Part shown: positions 1 through 7,624 of the stretch, piece after piece
How positions within the stretch are numbered: position 1 is the first letter of the stretch
Layout of the letters: each line of letters opens with the position of its first letter
Origin: UBA12545 sp051024685
GTDB lineage: Bacteria > Bacillota > DSM-521 > Neomoorellales > Neomoorellaceae
Direction: 5' to 3'
NCBI GenBank assembly: GCA_051024685.1
Contig: JAZHPA010000011.1
Coordinates: forward strand, 5,811-69,810
DNA: 64,000 nucleotides
The notes under the pieces: model-generated
Database searches by the model: none
What the model saw: the letters and a program-made list of their open reading frames with translations, nothing else
What the model was told of the DNA's origin: nothing
Position numbers and translations under genes: made by a program

Positions 1-87
1 CCTGCCGAGAAAAAGTTAATAGGCTACAGTCTGGGGATGGGGATCGCTCTTCTAGTTATAATGTTTTTCCTAACTCGTACTGTTTAG
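1..87 (+). CDS. C-terminal end of a membrane protein (partial)
   Basis: An open frame enters from the left edge and ends at a TAG at 85-87, giving 28 visible residues. They form a charged start followed by one hydrophobic stretch (IALLVIMFFL) and a short Thr-Arg-Thr-Val tail, which looks like a last transmembrane helix. The family cannot be identified from this fragment. Confidence 0.5.
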   Translation, partial: PAEKKLIGYSLGMGIALLVIMFFLTRTV

Positions 88-241
88 GAGCTGGCTTCCT
101 ACGGTTACTAATAAGGCGGTTCCCCTTTAGTAATAGTTCATGGGGTTAGTGGGCTCGCCACGGAGTAAAACCATGTATAATCCAAAGGGGGGCCTGTACT
201 CCAGCCCGTTGACCCGACCCGGCCGATTACCTGCCCCTTTT

Positions 242-493
242 TTACTTCCTGTCTACTTCGGGCTGATCATTTCTGCGGGTATCCTTTTGTTCCCCATGCT
301 GACATTCACTATGGTTATGGCCCCCCATCATGAAAAGGTGCATGAGGGGACAGAGCAAAAACAATAACCAGGCCCAACTACCACCTGACGTGCTATCACT
401 TGTAGCTGCACCGCGAGCCAATAAGAAAAACACAGCCACCATCATCAGGCCACAACCCAGGAGCATTAACAAGCCATGTTTTCTATGGTTCAT
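242..493 (-). CDS. small DUF2933-like membrane protein
   Basis: An 83-residue protein with a first transmembrane helix at about residues 8-26 and a second near 38-52 that runs into an LCPLMHLFMM segment and a His/Cys-rich tail (GGHNHSECQH). That LCPLMHLFMM-plus-histidine ending is what I know from DUF2933 proteins, which sit next to heavy-metal genes; their function is not established. The ATG at 493 is chosen because GAGGAGGG lies just upstream; a longer frame to 589 would run through the promoter. It is transcribed divergently from copA from a promoter whose spacer holds a copper-type operator, so metal-induced expression is likely. Confidence 0.65.
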   Translation of the reverse strand: MNHRKHGLLMLLGCGLMMVAVFFLLARGAATSDSTSGGSWAWLLFLLCPLMHLFMMGGHNHSECQHGEQKDTRRNDQPEVDRK

Positions 494-539
494 CCCCAGT
501 CCCTCCTCATTCCTAGCTAATAAGATATAGGCTACTTCC

Positions 540-568
540 AGCATATACCCCGACCGGGTATATGTCAA
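540..568 (-). promoter_or_regulatory. promoter with CsoR-like operator (for the DUF2933-like gene)
   Basis: On the minus strand TTGACA (568-563) is followed by a 17 bp spacer and TATGCT (545-540). Positions 542-564 form a perfect 9 bp inverted repeat, CATATACCC and GGGTATATG, with a 5 bp centre. ATACCC/GGGTAT palindromes inside the -35/-10 spacer are typical of CsoR copper repressor operators. Confidence 0.7.
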
Positions 569-844
569 GACAGAGATACTATCTTTCAAACTTTCCTCAT
601 ATTCTTCACAGTCGGCCTTTAGTATCAGGTGGAAGGTGTTTTGAGCCGGGCAGCCTTTTGCTCAGTCTGCCCCTGAGCTACAGGGTATTATTCGTGATAG
701 ATAGTCGGCACCTTGCCTGGGGTCCCTCCAGCACCCGCCGGTGTATTGCCTCCCCTAGCAGATCCATCAGCATCACCATTGCCTGGATAGCAATTATTAA
801 TGTCAACACCTTAAGATTCAGTATGAAATTTTTATAAAACTACC
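565..844. other. intergenic region without a recognisable gene
   Basis: Between the two divergent copper-type promoters. The frames that are open here have no ribosome site and no recognisable protein signature. I see no RNA gene in it. Confidence 0.4.
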
Positions 845-873
845 TTGACATATACCCATGGGGGGTATTATGA
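845..873 (+). promoter_or_regulatory. second promoter with CsoR-like operator
   Basis: TTGACA at 845-850 and TTATGA at 868-873 (17 bp apart; TATTAT at 866-871 is an alternative -10). The spacer contains TATACCCATGGGGGGTATTA, a palindrome of the same ATACCC/GGGTAT type as at 542-564 and 1357-1373. It drives transcription to the right into a short unit that ends at a terminator near 1095. Confidence 0.6.
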
Positions 874-931
874 TGGATGGTGTTAAAGTTACCTTACAAG
901 GCCCATTCCAACGGGAAAGGGGGAAGTAGCT

Positions 932-988
932 ATGTTGAGGAAAAAGTACATGTTAAGGCCTGTAGCTCACTGCAGTGAAGGGCATTAG
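932..988 (+). CDS. possible 18-residue metal-site peptide
   Basis: ATG at 932 preceded by AAGGGGGAAG, then 18 codons and TAG. The peptide is basic at its start and ends AHCSEGH, so it carries one Cys and two His. It is the only frame with a ribosome site between the operator-promoter at 845-873 and the terminator at 1049-1095. It may be a leader peptide, the remnant of a copper chaperone, or chance. Confidence 0.3.
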   Translation: MLRKKYMLRPVAHCSEGH

Positions 989-1048
989 CCTTTGGTCCTG
1001 GGCAAGACCGTAAACTGCAGCCCACTTTAACTTTAACTCCTAAGTACC

Positions 1049-1095
1049 GCCCCGCACCAAGACAAAAATTTTTGCGGTTTGGTGTGGGGCATTTT
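1049..1095 (+). terminator. intrinsic terminator of the short copper-type unit
   Basis: GCCCCGCACCAA at 1049-1060 pairs with TTGGTGTGGGGC at 1079-1090, followed by ATTTTC. It closes a roughly 200-nt transcription unit that starts at the promoter at 845-873. The copA promoter lies about 220 bp further on. Confidence 0.7.
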
Positions 1096-1318
1096 CTTAT
1101 TAAAACTTATTAGAGCCTACTTGAAGGCTGGGGTCAGGGCAGATGGTATCTGCATAACTCCGAATAACCTGAGGAAGGGGCCCCGCAAAGGGGCCGTTAA
1201 GCCTGCTGTTAAGGACCTATAGGAACGCGGGGTACAAATTCTTTTTATAGTCCAAACCGGGTAAATAAAATTTCCACCTAGGGGATAAAATAAAAATTGA
1301 TTATAAATGAGGAAAGTC

Positions 1319-1373
1319 TTGACGGTCTTTAAGGCAAGGTCTATATTGGTTTTAGAATACCCCTAAGGGGTAT
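1319..1373 (+). promoter_or_regulatory. copA promoter with CsoR-like operator
   Basis: TTGACG at 1319-1324, 17 bp spacer, TATATT at 1342-1347. ATACCCCT at 1357-1364 and AGGGGTAT at 1366-1373 form a perfect 8 bp inverted repeat around the expected transcription start, the arrangement expected for copper-relieved repression by CsoR. Confidence 0.75.
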
Positions 1374-1397
1374 ATGTCGAAAAAGGGGAGGTTGCTT

Positions 1398-3962
1398 ATG
1401 GCAACAGAGGTGGCTGCTACCAGGATAAATTTACCGGTAGAAGGTATGAGTTGTGCATCTTGCGTAGCCAAGGTAGAAAAAGCCCTAAAAAATATTCCGG
1501 GTGTACAGGCTGTTCAGGTTAACCTCTTGACCAGGAAGGCTACAGTAGAGTATAACCCCAGGGAAGTCTCAGTTATGGACCTGGTCAAGACCATACAAGA
1601 GCTGGGTTATAACGTTCCCCAGGAAGAGGTTTTATTAAACGTCAGGGGCATGAGCTGTGCATCCTGCGTAGCCAAAGTAGAAAGGGTGGTGAAGAGCCTC
1701 CCGGGGGTGACGGAGGTCGTGGTCAACCTTCCGGCGGAGTCCGCCCGGGTGCGCTTCTATCCCGGCACTATTAGCAAAGGCGAAATAAAGAAGGCCATCA
1801 GTGAGCTGGGATACGAGGTCAGCGAGAAAGTAACCGGTCAGGAAGCTCTGGATCGGGAGAGGGAGGCCCGGCAGCGGGAGATTCGGCGGCAGGCCCGCAA
1901 TATGTGGATCGCCTGGCCCTTAAGCTTACTGGTCATGCTGGGCATGTTCCGCGATGTCTGGATCTTTCCTTATTTTGTTCCCGAGTTCTTGAGCAACACC
2001 CTGGTCCTGTGGCTTTTGACCACCCCGGTAGTCTTCATCCCCGGCTGGCAGTTTTTTGTAAATAGCTGGAGGGGCCTTAAAAAGGGCACCACCGATATGA
2101 ACTTGCTCTATGCCACCGGTATCGGAGCGGCCTATATCATCGCTACTATTAATAGCCTCTGGCCCGAGGCCGGCTTTGGCGGTAAAGGCGCTACCTTCTT
2201 TGAGTCCGCCGCCCTGCTGACCGCTTTCATTGTTTTGGGCCGTTACCTGGAGGCTTTAACCCGCGGCCGTACTTCCGAGGCCATTCGCAAGCTGATGAGC
2301 CTTCAGGCCAGGACGGCCAGGGTTCTCCGCGACGGCCGGGAAATAGAAATCGCGGTGGATGAGGTAGCCATCGGCGATATTGTGGTGGTGCGGCCGGGAG
2401 AGAGGATTCCAGTGGATGGTGAGGTGATCGAGGGCTATTCGGCAGTGGACGAGTCCATGATCACGGGCGAGAGTATCCCGGTGGAAAAGAAAGTGGGCGA
2501 CCAGGTTATCGGTGCTACGATTAATAAGACGGGTTCCTTTAAATTCCGGGCCACCAGGGTAGGGAACGAGACGGCCCTGGCCCAGATCATAAGAATGGTA
2601 GAAGATGCCCAGGCTTCCAAAGCGCCGATACAACGACTGGCAGATTTTGTGGCCGGGCATTTTATCGCCGGGGTGCACGTCCTGGCCCTGATTGTCTTCC
2701 TCTTCTGGTTTTTCTATGGTTTTGACCGCTATTTCCTACCGGATAGCCGTTTTATCCTTTCTCCCTACAGCCTGGCGGAAATCGGGGTTTTCGGCTTTGC
2801 CCTGCTCCTCTCCGTCACCACTCTGGTCATTTCCTGCCCCTGCGCCTTAGGTCTGGCTACCCCCAGCGCCATGATGGCCGGCACGGGTAAAGGAGCGGAA
2901 AACGGCATCCTCTTTAAAGGAGCCGATGCGGTAGAGGCCAGCGCCAAGCTCAATGCCGTGGTTTTCGATAAAACCGGCACCCTGACCAAGGGTGAGCCCG
3001 AAGTGACCGATGTAGTGGCCGCCAGCGGCTGGGATGAAGAGCGCGTATTGCTTTACGCCGCTGCAGCGGAAAAAAATTCCGAGCATCCCCTGGGCGAGGC
3101 TATCGTCCGGGAAGCCAGGTCCCGTGGCTTAGAGCTGGAAGACGCGGCTGAGTTCCGGGCCATACCTGGCCGCGGGGTGGAAGCCTCCTGGCGGGGAGAA
3201 AAGATCCTTTTGGGCAACCGGCGGCTCATGGCCGAACAGGGGATAGATATAAGCCGGCTCTTGCCCCGGGCTGAAGAATTAGAAGAGCAGGGGAAGACGG
3301 CCATGTTCCTGGCGGTGGGCGGGAAGCTGGCCGGAGTTATTGCCGTGGCCGATACCCTCAAGGAATATGTGCCGGAAGCCATCGCACGGCTTAAGAAGAT
3401 GGGCATCCAGGTGGCCATGATTACCGGCGATAACCGGCGTACGGCTGAGGCCATTGCCCGCCAGGCAGGCATCGACCGGGTGCTGGCCGAAGTACTTCCC
3501 CAGGATAAGGCCAGTGAAGTAAAGAGGCTCCAGGAACAGGGCCTTAAGGTAGCCATGGTAGGCGATGGCATCAATGACGCTCCGGCATTGGCCCAGGCCG
3601 ATGTGGGCATCGCCATCGGCAGCGGCACCGACGTGGCCAAAGAGACGGGCGAGATCATCCTTATTAAAAATGATATCCGCGATGTGGTGGCGGCTATCGA
3701 GATAGGCCGGGCTACCATGCGCAAAGTGCGCCAGAATCTCTTCTGGGCCTTTATCTACAACACTTTGGGTATCCCTATAGCTGCCGGCATCCTCTATCCG
3801 TGGACCGGTCTCATTGTCAGCCCCGAGTTGGCCGCTTTCTTCATGGCCACCAGCTCGGTCTCCGTGACTTTAAACACCCTGCTTTTAAAGCGCTTTGAAC
3901 CTTCTACCAAGGATAAAAAGGCGTGGACGGCAGCAGCCCAAGTAAAATATAAGTATGCTTAA
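1398..3962 (+). CDS. copA: copper-exporting P1B-type ATPase
   Basis: An 854-residue Cu(I)-translocating ATPase of the plasma membrane. Two N-terminal heavy-metal-associated domains carry GMSCASC, with Cys19/Cys22 and Cys87/Cys90. The membrane metal site is CPC (Cys480-Pro-Cys482), the phosphorylation motif DKTGTLT is at Asp524, the SEHPLG nucleotide-binding motif follows, and the hinge motif GDGIND is near residue 722, in the order and length usual for CopA. The ATG at 1398 is preferred over one at 1374 because GGGGAGG lies 6 bp upstream and the earlier ATG abuts the operator palindrome. Expression should respond to copper through the 1357-1373 operator. No copZ or csoR is adjacent. Confidence 0.95.
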   Translation: MATEVAATRINLPVEGMSCASCVAKVEKALKNIPGVQAVQVNLLTRKATVEYNPREVSVMDLVKTIQELGYNVPQEEVLLNVRGMSCASCVAKVERVVKSLPGVTEVVVNLPAESARVRFYPGTISKGEIKKAISELGYEVSEKVTGQEALDREREARQREIRRQARNMWIAWPLSLLVMLGMFRDVWIFPYFVPEFLSNTLVLWLLTTPVVFIPGWQFFVNSWRGLKKGTTDMNLLYATGIGAAYIIATINSLWPEAGFGGKGATFFESAALLTAFIVLGRYLEALTRGRTSEAIRKLMSLQARTARVLRDGREIEIAVDEVAIGDIVVVRPGERIPVDGEVIEGYSAVDESMITGESIPVEKKVGDQVIGATINKTGSFKFRATRVGNETALAQIIRMVEDAQASKAPIQRLADFVAGHFIAGVHVLALIVFLFWFFYGFDRYFLPDSRFILSPYSLAEIGVFGFALLLSVTTLVISCPCALGLATPSAMMAGTGKGAENGILFKGADAVEASAKLNAVVFDKTGTLTKGEPEVTDVVAASGWDEERVLLYAAAAEKNSEHPLGEAIVREARSRGLELEDAAEFRAIPGRGVEASWRGEKILLGNRRLMAEQGIDISRLLPRAEELEEQGKTAMFLAVGGKLAGVIAVADTLKEYVPEAIARLKKMGIQVAMITGDNRRTAEAIARQAGIDRVLAEVLPQDKASEVKRLQEQGLKVAMVGDGINDAPALAQADVGIAIGSGTDVAKETGEIILIKNDIRDVVAAIEIGRATMRKVRQNLFWAFIYNTLGIPIAAGILYPWTGLIVSPELAAFFMATSSVSVTLNTLLLKRFEPSTKDKKAWTAAAQVKYKYA

Positions 3963-4018
3963 AGTAAGCCGGGAGCCGGTATTCCTGCTGACAATGCGGT
4001 TCTGGCATAAGTCAAGTA

Positions 4019-4299
4019 TGGAGTACCCTGGCGTATCCCCACTTTCGAGCCCGGGCCTGCTTGGCTTTCGCTCGCTCCAAAAACCCTCGCGGACCAAACT
4101 AGCGCTTGGCTCAAGGCTCCGGCAGGCTTCCCGGCAAATTCGACCTCCTGTCTCAGTTGCCGGCCTCGGCCATCCATGGCCTCGGGCCTGCCTCCGCCTT
4201 TCGCCTCGCTAAGTTTGGCTACCGCTCAGGTTTAGTCGCTCGCTTCCAAGCCCAAGCAGGTCTGCCCTGCAAAAAGTGGGGATAACTCAGTGGAGTACC
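4019..4299. mobile_element. MITE-like palindromic element, copy 1 (with 9 bp target duplication)
   Basis: The element itself is 4028-4290 (263 bp), beginning CTGGCGTATCCCC and ending GGGGATAACTCAG. The 9 bp sequence TGGAGTACC occurs directly on both sides (4019-4027 and 4291-4299), the mark of a transposition event. The two outer ~75 bp are imperfect reverse complements of one another (both contain CCTGCTTGG, GCTCGC/GCGAGC and CCAAACT blocks), so the whole element can fold on itself. It carries no credible gene and so would need a transposase in trans. It lies between copA and a small membrane-protein gene. Confidence 0.85.
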
Positions 4300-4326
4300 G
4301 GCCTGGCCAGTGGGAGGAGGATTGAG

Positions 4327-4551
4327 ATGCCCAATAACCTCAATACTGACAAAGTAGCTCGAGCTAGCGCCCTTCTTTATACCGGCATTTCCCTGGTGGC
4401 AGCTTTGCTTTTTCTCTTACTGACCTATGCCACAGGCAAGACGTATACCCCGGTGGCCCGCTACGGCGGCGTTGCCTGGGTTTTCATCCTTACCATGATC
4501 ATTACCATGCCCCTGGTCATCCCCTGGGTGCAGAAGCGATACCGGGTGTAA
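4327..4551 (+). CDS. small two-helix membrane protein, function unknown
   Basis: A 74-residue protein with hydrophobic helices at about residues 14-34 and 46-66 and a basic end (QKRYRV). I do not recognise the family. ATG at 4327 has GGAGGAGG just upstream; an in-frame ATG at 4276 lies inside the neighbouring mobile element and has no ribosome site. Before the element inserted, this gene would have followed copA by about 100 bp, so it was probably part of the copper transcription unit. Confidence 0.6.
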   Translation: MPNNLNTDKVARASALLYTGISLVAALLFLLLTYATGKTYTPVARYGGVAWVFILTMIITMPLVIPWVQKRYRV

Positions 4552-4561
4552 AATGCAAAAA

Positions 4562-4872
4562 CAACAAGGGCAGCCAGAACAAAGGCTGCCCCTGGCGTAT
4601 CCCCAGTTTTGCTTCTAGGCCTGCTTGACTTTCGCTCGCTCCGGAAACCCTCGCGGGCCAAACTAGCGCTCGGCCTCAAGCTCCGGCGGACTTCCCGGCA
4701 AATTCGACATCCTGTCTCAATTGCCGGCCTCGGCCATCCATGGCCTCGGGTCCGCCTCCGCTTTCGGCCGAAGCCCAAGTTTGGCTAGCCGCTCGGGTTT
4801 AGTCGCTCGCTTTTAAGTCCAAGCAGGCCTCCCTGGCGAAAACTGGGGATAACTCAGAGGCTGCCCTTGTTG
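4562..4872 (+). terminator. terminator hairpin split by a mobile element
   Basis: CAACAAGGGCAGCC (4562-4575) is the reverse complement of GGCTGCCCTTGTTG (4859-4872), but a 266 bp element now sits between the arms. The 9 bp target duplication AGGCTGCCC leaves a copy of the inner part of the right arm at 4583-4591, so an 8 bp GGGCAGCC/GGCTGCCC stem survives before the element. No strong U-tract is visible. Confidence 0.6.
4583..4866. mobile_element. MITE-like palindromic element, copy 2 (with 9 bp target duplication)
   Basis: Element 4592-4857 (266 bp), same orientation and same ends as copy 1 (CTGGCGTATCCCC ... GGGGATAACTCAG), flanked by the direct repeat AGGCTGCCC at 4583-4591 and 4858-4866. 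The interior is highly similar to copy 1, including the central GGCCATCCATGGCC region. It has landed in the terminator stem downstream of the small membrane-protein gene. Confidence 0.85.
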
Positions 4873-4942
4873 CATCGTACTTTTTGGGGGTAGCTGTACG
4901 CTCGACCAGTACTGGGATAAGCAGCGAAGGGACCGTCGGCCC

Positions 4943-5338
4943 TTAGACCAGTGTGAGCGGTTCTTCCCTTACTTCACCATCGACAATCCAGAAGGCGCGA
5001 AGCTGGGGACCGGACGGCTCCTTGAGGGAGAGAATAAAATATAAGGCTTCAGGATAGAAGGCCAGACGGATATCCGTAGGAGAAGGGTAAGCTTCGGTCG
5101 CAGGATGGGAATGGAAAATACCCATAACCTCCCATCCCAGCCCTTCCACCTGGCGGAAGATCTTAAGCATCTCCTGGGGGTCGATATTATACCGTACAGG
5201 GCTCTTTTCGGTATTGGATGTGGGGTAGAAGGCCAAGATTTCTCCCCCTTGACCCGCTAGAATTCCACAAGCCTCGTGGGGTAAAGAGGCGCAGGCATGA
5301 GCCACCATTTGGTCAAACAACGCTCTTTTCAGTTTCAT
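4943..5338 (-). CDS. JAMM/MPN+ metalloprotease (Mec-like)
   Basis: A 131-residue Mov34/MPN protein. The zinc site of the JAMM family is complete: Glu22 (HEACGIL), His76 and His78 (HSHP), Ser86 and Asp89, spaced HxHx10D. Mycobacterial Mec of this family cleaves cysteine from the sulfur-carrier protein CysO, and related enzymes trim residues behind a carrier's GG terminus. ATG at 5338 is chosen because GGAGG sits upstream; it overlaps the cysteine synthase stop as ATGA. It is the last gene of a five-gene sulfur operon, so it likely releases cysteine from, or matures, the carrier domain encoded at 6279-7370. Confidence 0.85.
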   Translation of the reverse strand: MKLKRALFDQMVAHACASLPHEACGILAGQGGEILAFYPTSNTEKSPVRYNIDPQEMLKIFRQVEGLGWEVMGIFHSHPATEAYPSPTDIRLAFYPEALYFILSLKEPSGPQLRAFWIVDGEVREEPLTLV

Positions 5339-6276
5339 TTCCCGCACCTCCGTGGCTGGGAGAGAGGGATCATGCTTAAGTATCGCTCGCCAGTATCGGG
5401 AAAGATAGTAACCACCGTTTTTTCCGGCCCCAGCTCTCGGGCCACCTTTACGGCCGCCCAGGCCGCTGCGCCGGAAGATAAACCGGCTAAGATTCCTTCT
5501 TCACAAGCGAGCCTCCGGGCCGTATCCAGGGCTTCTTCGTCGCTGACGGTAATTACCCTATCGATAATCTCCCGGTTCAGGACCCCGGGTATAAAACCCG
5601 CCCCCAGGCCCTGGATGCGGGTAATCCCCGGCCGGCCGCCGGAAAGCACCGCGGATTTAGCGGGCTCTACAGCTATGACCTGGATACCGGGAACCCGCTT
5701 CTTCAAAACCTCGCCCACACCGGTAATGGTTCCCCCGGTACCGACTCCAGCTACAAAAGCATCTAGCTCAGTATCGACTGCCGCCAGGATCTCTTCCGCC
5801 GTGGTAACCCGGTGGATCTGGGGATTGGCGGGGTTGGTAAACTGGCGCAACCAATAGTATCCCTTCTTTTGGGCCAGTTCCTCTGCCGCAAATACCGCTC
5901 CGGACATCCCTTCAATGGCCGGAGTGAGGATTATCTCCGCTCCCAGCCAGGCGAAGAGCTTTTGCCGCTCCACTGACATGTTTTCCGGCATAGTTAAAAT
6001 TAGGCGATAACCTTTGGCCGCAGCCACTACGGCTAGGCCTATCCCCGTGTTGCCGCTGGTGGCCTCTACCAGGGTATCCCCGGGGCGAATCAGGCCCTTT
6101 TGTTCGGCCTCTTCCACCATGGCCAGGGCAATGCGATCCTTGACGCTTCCCCCGGGGTTGAAAGCTTCTACCTTGGCCAGTACCCGGGCTGCCCCAGGAC
6201 CAGGCACCCTGTTCAGGGCCACCAAGGGGGTCTGTCCAATTGTTTCTAAAATATTGGCGGCAATTTTCGGCTTCAC
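5335..6276 (-). CDS. cysK: cysteine synthase (CysK/CysM family)
   Basis: A 313-residue fold-type II PLP enzyme that adds a sulfide or thiocarboxylate sulfur to activated serine. The PLP lysine is Lys46 in GGSVKDR, the substrate loop is TSGNTG (73-78) and the phosphate-binding GTGGT loop is near residue 180. GTG start two bases after the MoeB stop. Its place between a carrier-activating fusion protein and a JAMM protease, as for CysM/CysO/Mec in mycobacteria, suggests that a protein-bound thiocarboxylate rather than free sulfide is the donor; that is inference, and sequence alone does not separate CysK from CysM here. Confidence 0.85.
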   Translation of the reverse strand: MKPKIAANILETIGQTPLVALNRVPGPGAARVLAKVEAFNPGGSVKDRIALAMVEEAEQKGLIRPGDTLVEATSGNTGIGLAVVAAAKGYRLILTMPENMSVERQKLFAWLGAEIILTPAIEGMSGAVFAAEELAQKKGYYWLRQFTNPANPQIHRVTTAEEILAAVDTELDAFVAGVGTGGTITGVGEVLKKRVPGIQVIAVEPAKSAVLSGGRPGITRIQGLGAGFIPGVLNREIIDRVITVSDEEALDTARRLACEEGILAGLSSGAAAWAAVKVARELGPEKTVVTIFPDTGERYLSMIPLSQPRRCGK

Positions 6277-6278
6277 CC

Positions 6279-7370
6279 TTACAGCCCCCCGGCCTGGCTT
6301 TTTAAACCGCAGTACTCTTCATAATCAATAAGTTCTCTTATGGTTGGATTTTTCCCACACACCGGACAGGAAGGGTTCCGGGGTACCCGGAACTGGCGGA
6401 AGTTCATCTCCAGGGCATCGATGAAAAGGAGTTTCCCCGCCAGGGAGGAACCTAGCCCCAGGAGAAGCTTTAAAGTTTCCGCAGCCTGGATAATCCCTAC
6501 CAGGCCGGGCAGTACTCCCAGCACCCCTGCTTCAGCACAGGAAGGAACGCTCCCCGGAGGCGGGGGAGAGGGGTACAGGCAGCGGTAACAACCTTTACCG
6601 GGAAGAAACACTGTAGCCTGGCCTTCAAACCGGAAGATGCTCCCATCTACCAGGGGTTTCTCCAGGAGTACACAGGCATCGTTTACCAGGTAGCGGGTGG
6701 GAAAATTGTCGCAGCCGTTGATGACCACATCGTAATCCCGGATGACCTCCAGGGCGTTGGCGGAAGTCAAACTAAAGGGGTAAGTAACAACTCGCACATC
6801 AGGATTAATATCGCGCAAGGCGTCTTGAGCCGATTCCACCTTCAAACGGCCTATATCGTGGCCGTGGTGTAAAATCTGGCGCTGCAGATTAGAAAGGTCT
6901 ACCCGGTCAAAATCTACCAGGCCCAGAGTCCCTACCCCGGCTGCCGCCAGATAAAGGGCAGCGGGCGATCCCAGACCGCCCGCACCGATTATGAGTACCC
7001 TGGACTTCAGGAGTTTTTGCTGGCCCTTGCCGCCCACCTCGGGCAGGATAATATGCCGGCTGTAGCGCTCGATCTGTTCTTCTGTAAGGCTGCTGCCCCC
7101 GGCCATGGCGGGGATCAGGGCTATTTGATCTCCCTCTTTTAAGGGCGTCTCTTTTCCCTCTAAGGAACGCACCTCTTCATCATTTACGAAGACATTCAAG
7201 TGGTGCTGGATCTCCCCTGCGTTATCCAACAGCCTTTCCCTTAAGCTAGGGTAGCTCTGGATCAACTTCTCCAGCACTTCTCCTACAGTGCCGGCTTCCA
7301 GGCGGATATGGGCCTGGCCGCCGGTCAGGTGGCGGTAGGGCGTGGGAATATAAACCGACACTACAGGCAT
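6279..7370 (-). CDS. MoaD/ThiS sulfur carrier fused to MoeB/ThiF-type adenylyltransferase
   Basis: A 363-residue two-domain protein. Residues 1-92 are a ubiquitin-like MoaD/ThiS domain whose end, PAMAGG, puts the diglycine at Gly91-Gly92. From about 95 onward it is an E1-like MoeB/ThiF enzyme: GAGGLG at 129-134 for ATP, zinc cysteine pairs C261/C264 and C335/C338, and Cys278 in CAEAGVLG. A carrier normally needs a free GG carboxylate for adenylation; here it is followed directly by Ser-Ser and the activating domain, so a cut after Gly92 would be needed. The JAMM protease of the same operon is the obvious candidate. GAGGAGGG precedes the ATG. Confidence 0.88.
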   Translation of the reverse strand: MPVVSVYIPTPYRHLTGGQAHIRLEAGTVGEVLEKLIQSYPSLRERLLDNAGEIQHHLNVFVNDEEVRSLEGKETPLKEGDQIALIPAMAGGSSLTEEQIERYSRHIILPEVGGKGQQKLLKSRVLIIGAGGLGSPAALYLAAAGVGTLGLVDFDRVDLSNLQRQILHHGHDIGRLKVESAQDALRDINPDVRVVTYPFSLTSANALEVIRDYDVVINGCDNFPTRYLVNDACVLLEKPLVDGSIFRFEGQATVFLPGKGCYRCLYPSPPPPGSVPSCAEAGVLGVLPGLVGIIQAAETLKLLLGLGSSLAGKLLFIDALEMNFRQFRVPRNPSCPVCGKNPTIRELIDYEEYCGLKSQAGGL

Positions 7371-7382
7371 ATCTCTCCCTCC

Positions 7383-7619
7383 TCAATCGACTTTTTCAAT
7401 CAGCAGACGGAAGGCCTCACCCAGTTTTTCCACCGCCAGGATGCGATGCCCTTCCGCCTTTACGCTGCGAGGAACGTTGCGCACCGGCTCTCCGGCATCC
7501 AGCACGACCTCCAGCACTTGCCCCGCAGCTAGCTCTTCTAAGGCCAGCTTGGTACGTACAAAGTTCATGGGGCAAGCCGTTCCTCTCAGATCCAAAGACA
7601 TGTCGGGTTTGGGCGTCAT
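7383..7619 (-). CDS. tusA: TusA-family sulfurtransferase
   Basis: A 78-residue protein with LRGTACPMN, the TusA signature in which Cys16-Pro17 carries the persulfide. TusA proteins hand sulfur to carrier proteins or reductases. ATG at 7619 has AGGTGAGAGGG upstream; a GTG at 7628 overlapping the preceding stop is possible. It lies between the sulfite reductase and the carrier/E1 fusion, so it probably passes reduced sulfur between them. Confidence 0.85.
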   Translation of the reverse strand: MTPKPDMSLDLRGTACPMNFVRTKLALEELAAGQVLEVVLDAGEPVRNVPRSVKAEGHRILAVEKLGEAFRLLIEKVD

Positions 7620-7624
7620 CCCTC

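Noticed and set aside
140..367. 75-codon plus-strand frame with a hydrophobic stretch
   Set aside because: Its second half is antisense to the DUF2933-like gene, which has family features and a good ribosome site and promoter; this frame has neither.
3053..3724. 223-codon minus-strand frame inside copA
   Set aside because: It lies wholly antisense to the conserved ATPase domain, with low-complexity Ser/Arg/Ala composition typical of a shadow frame.
4028..4290. Short frames within the palindromic elements
   Set aside because: They are not conserved between copies, have no ribosome sites and include frames on both strands of a palindrome.
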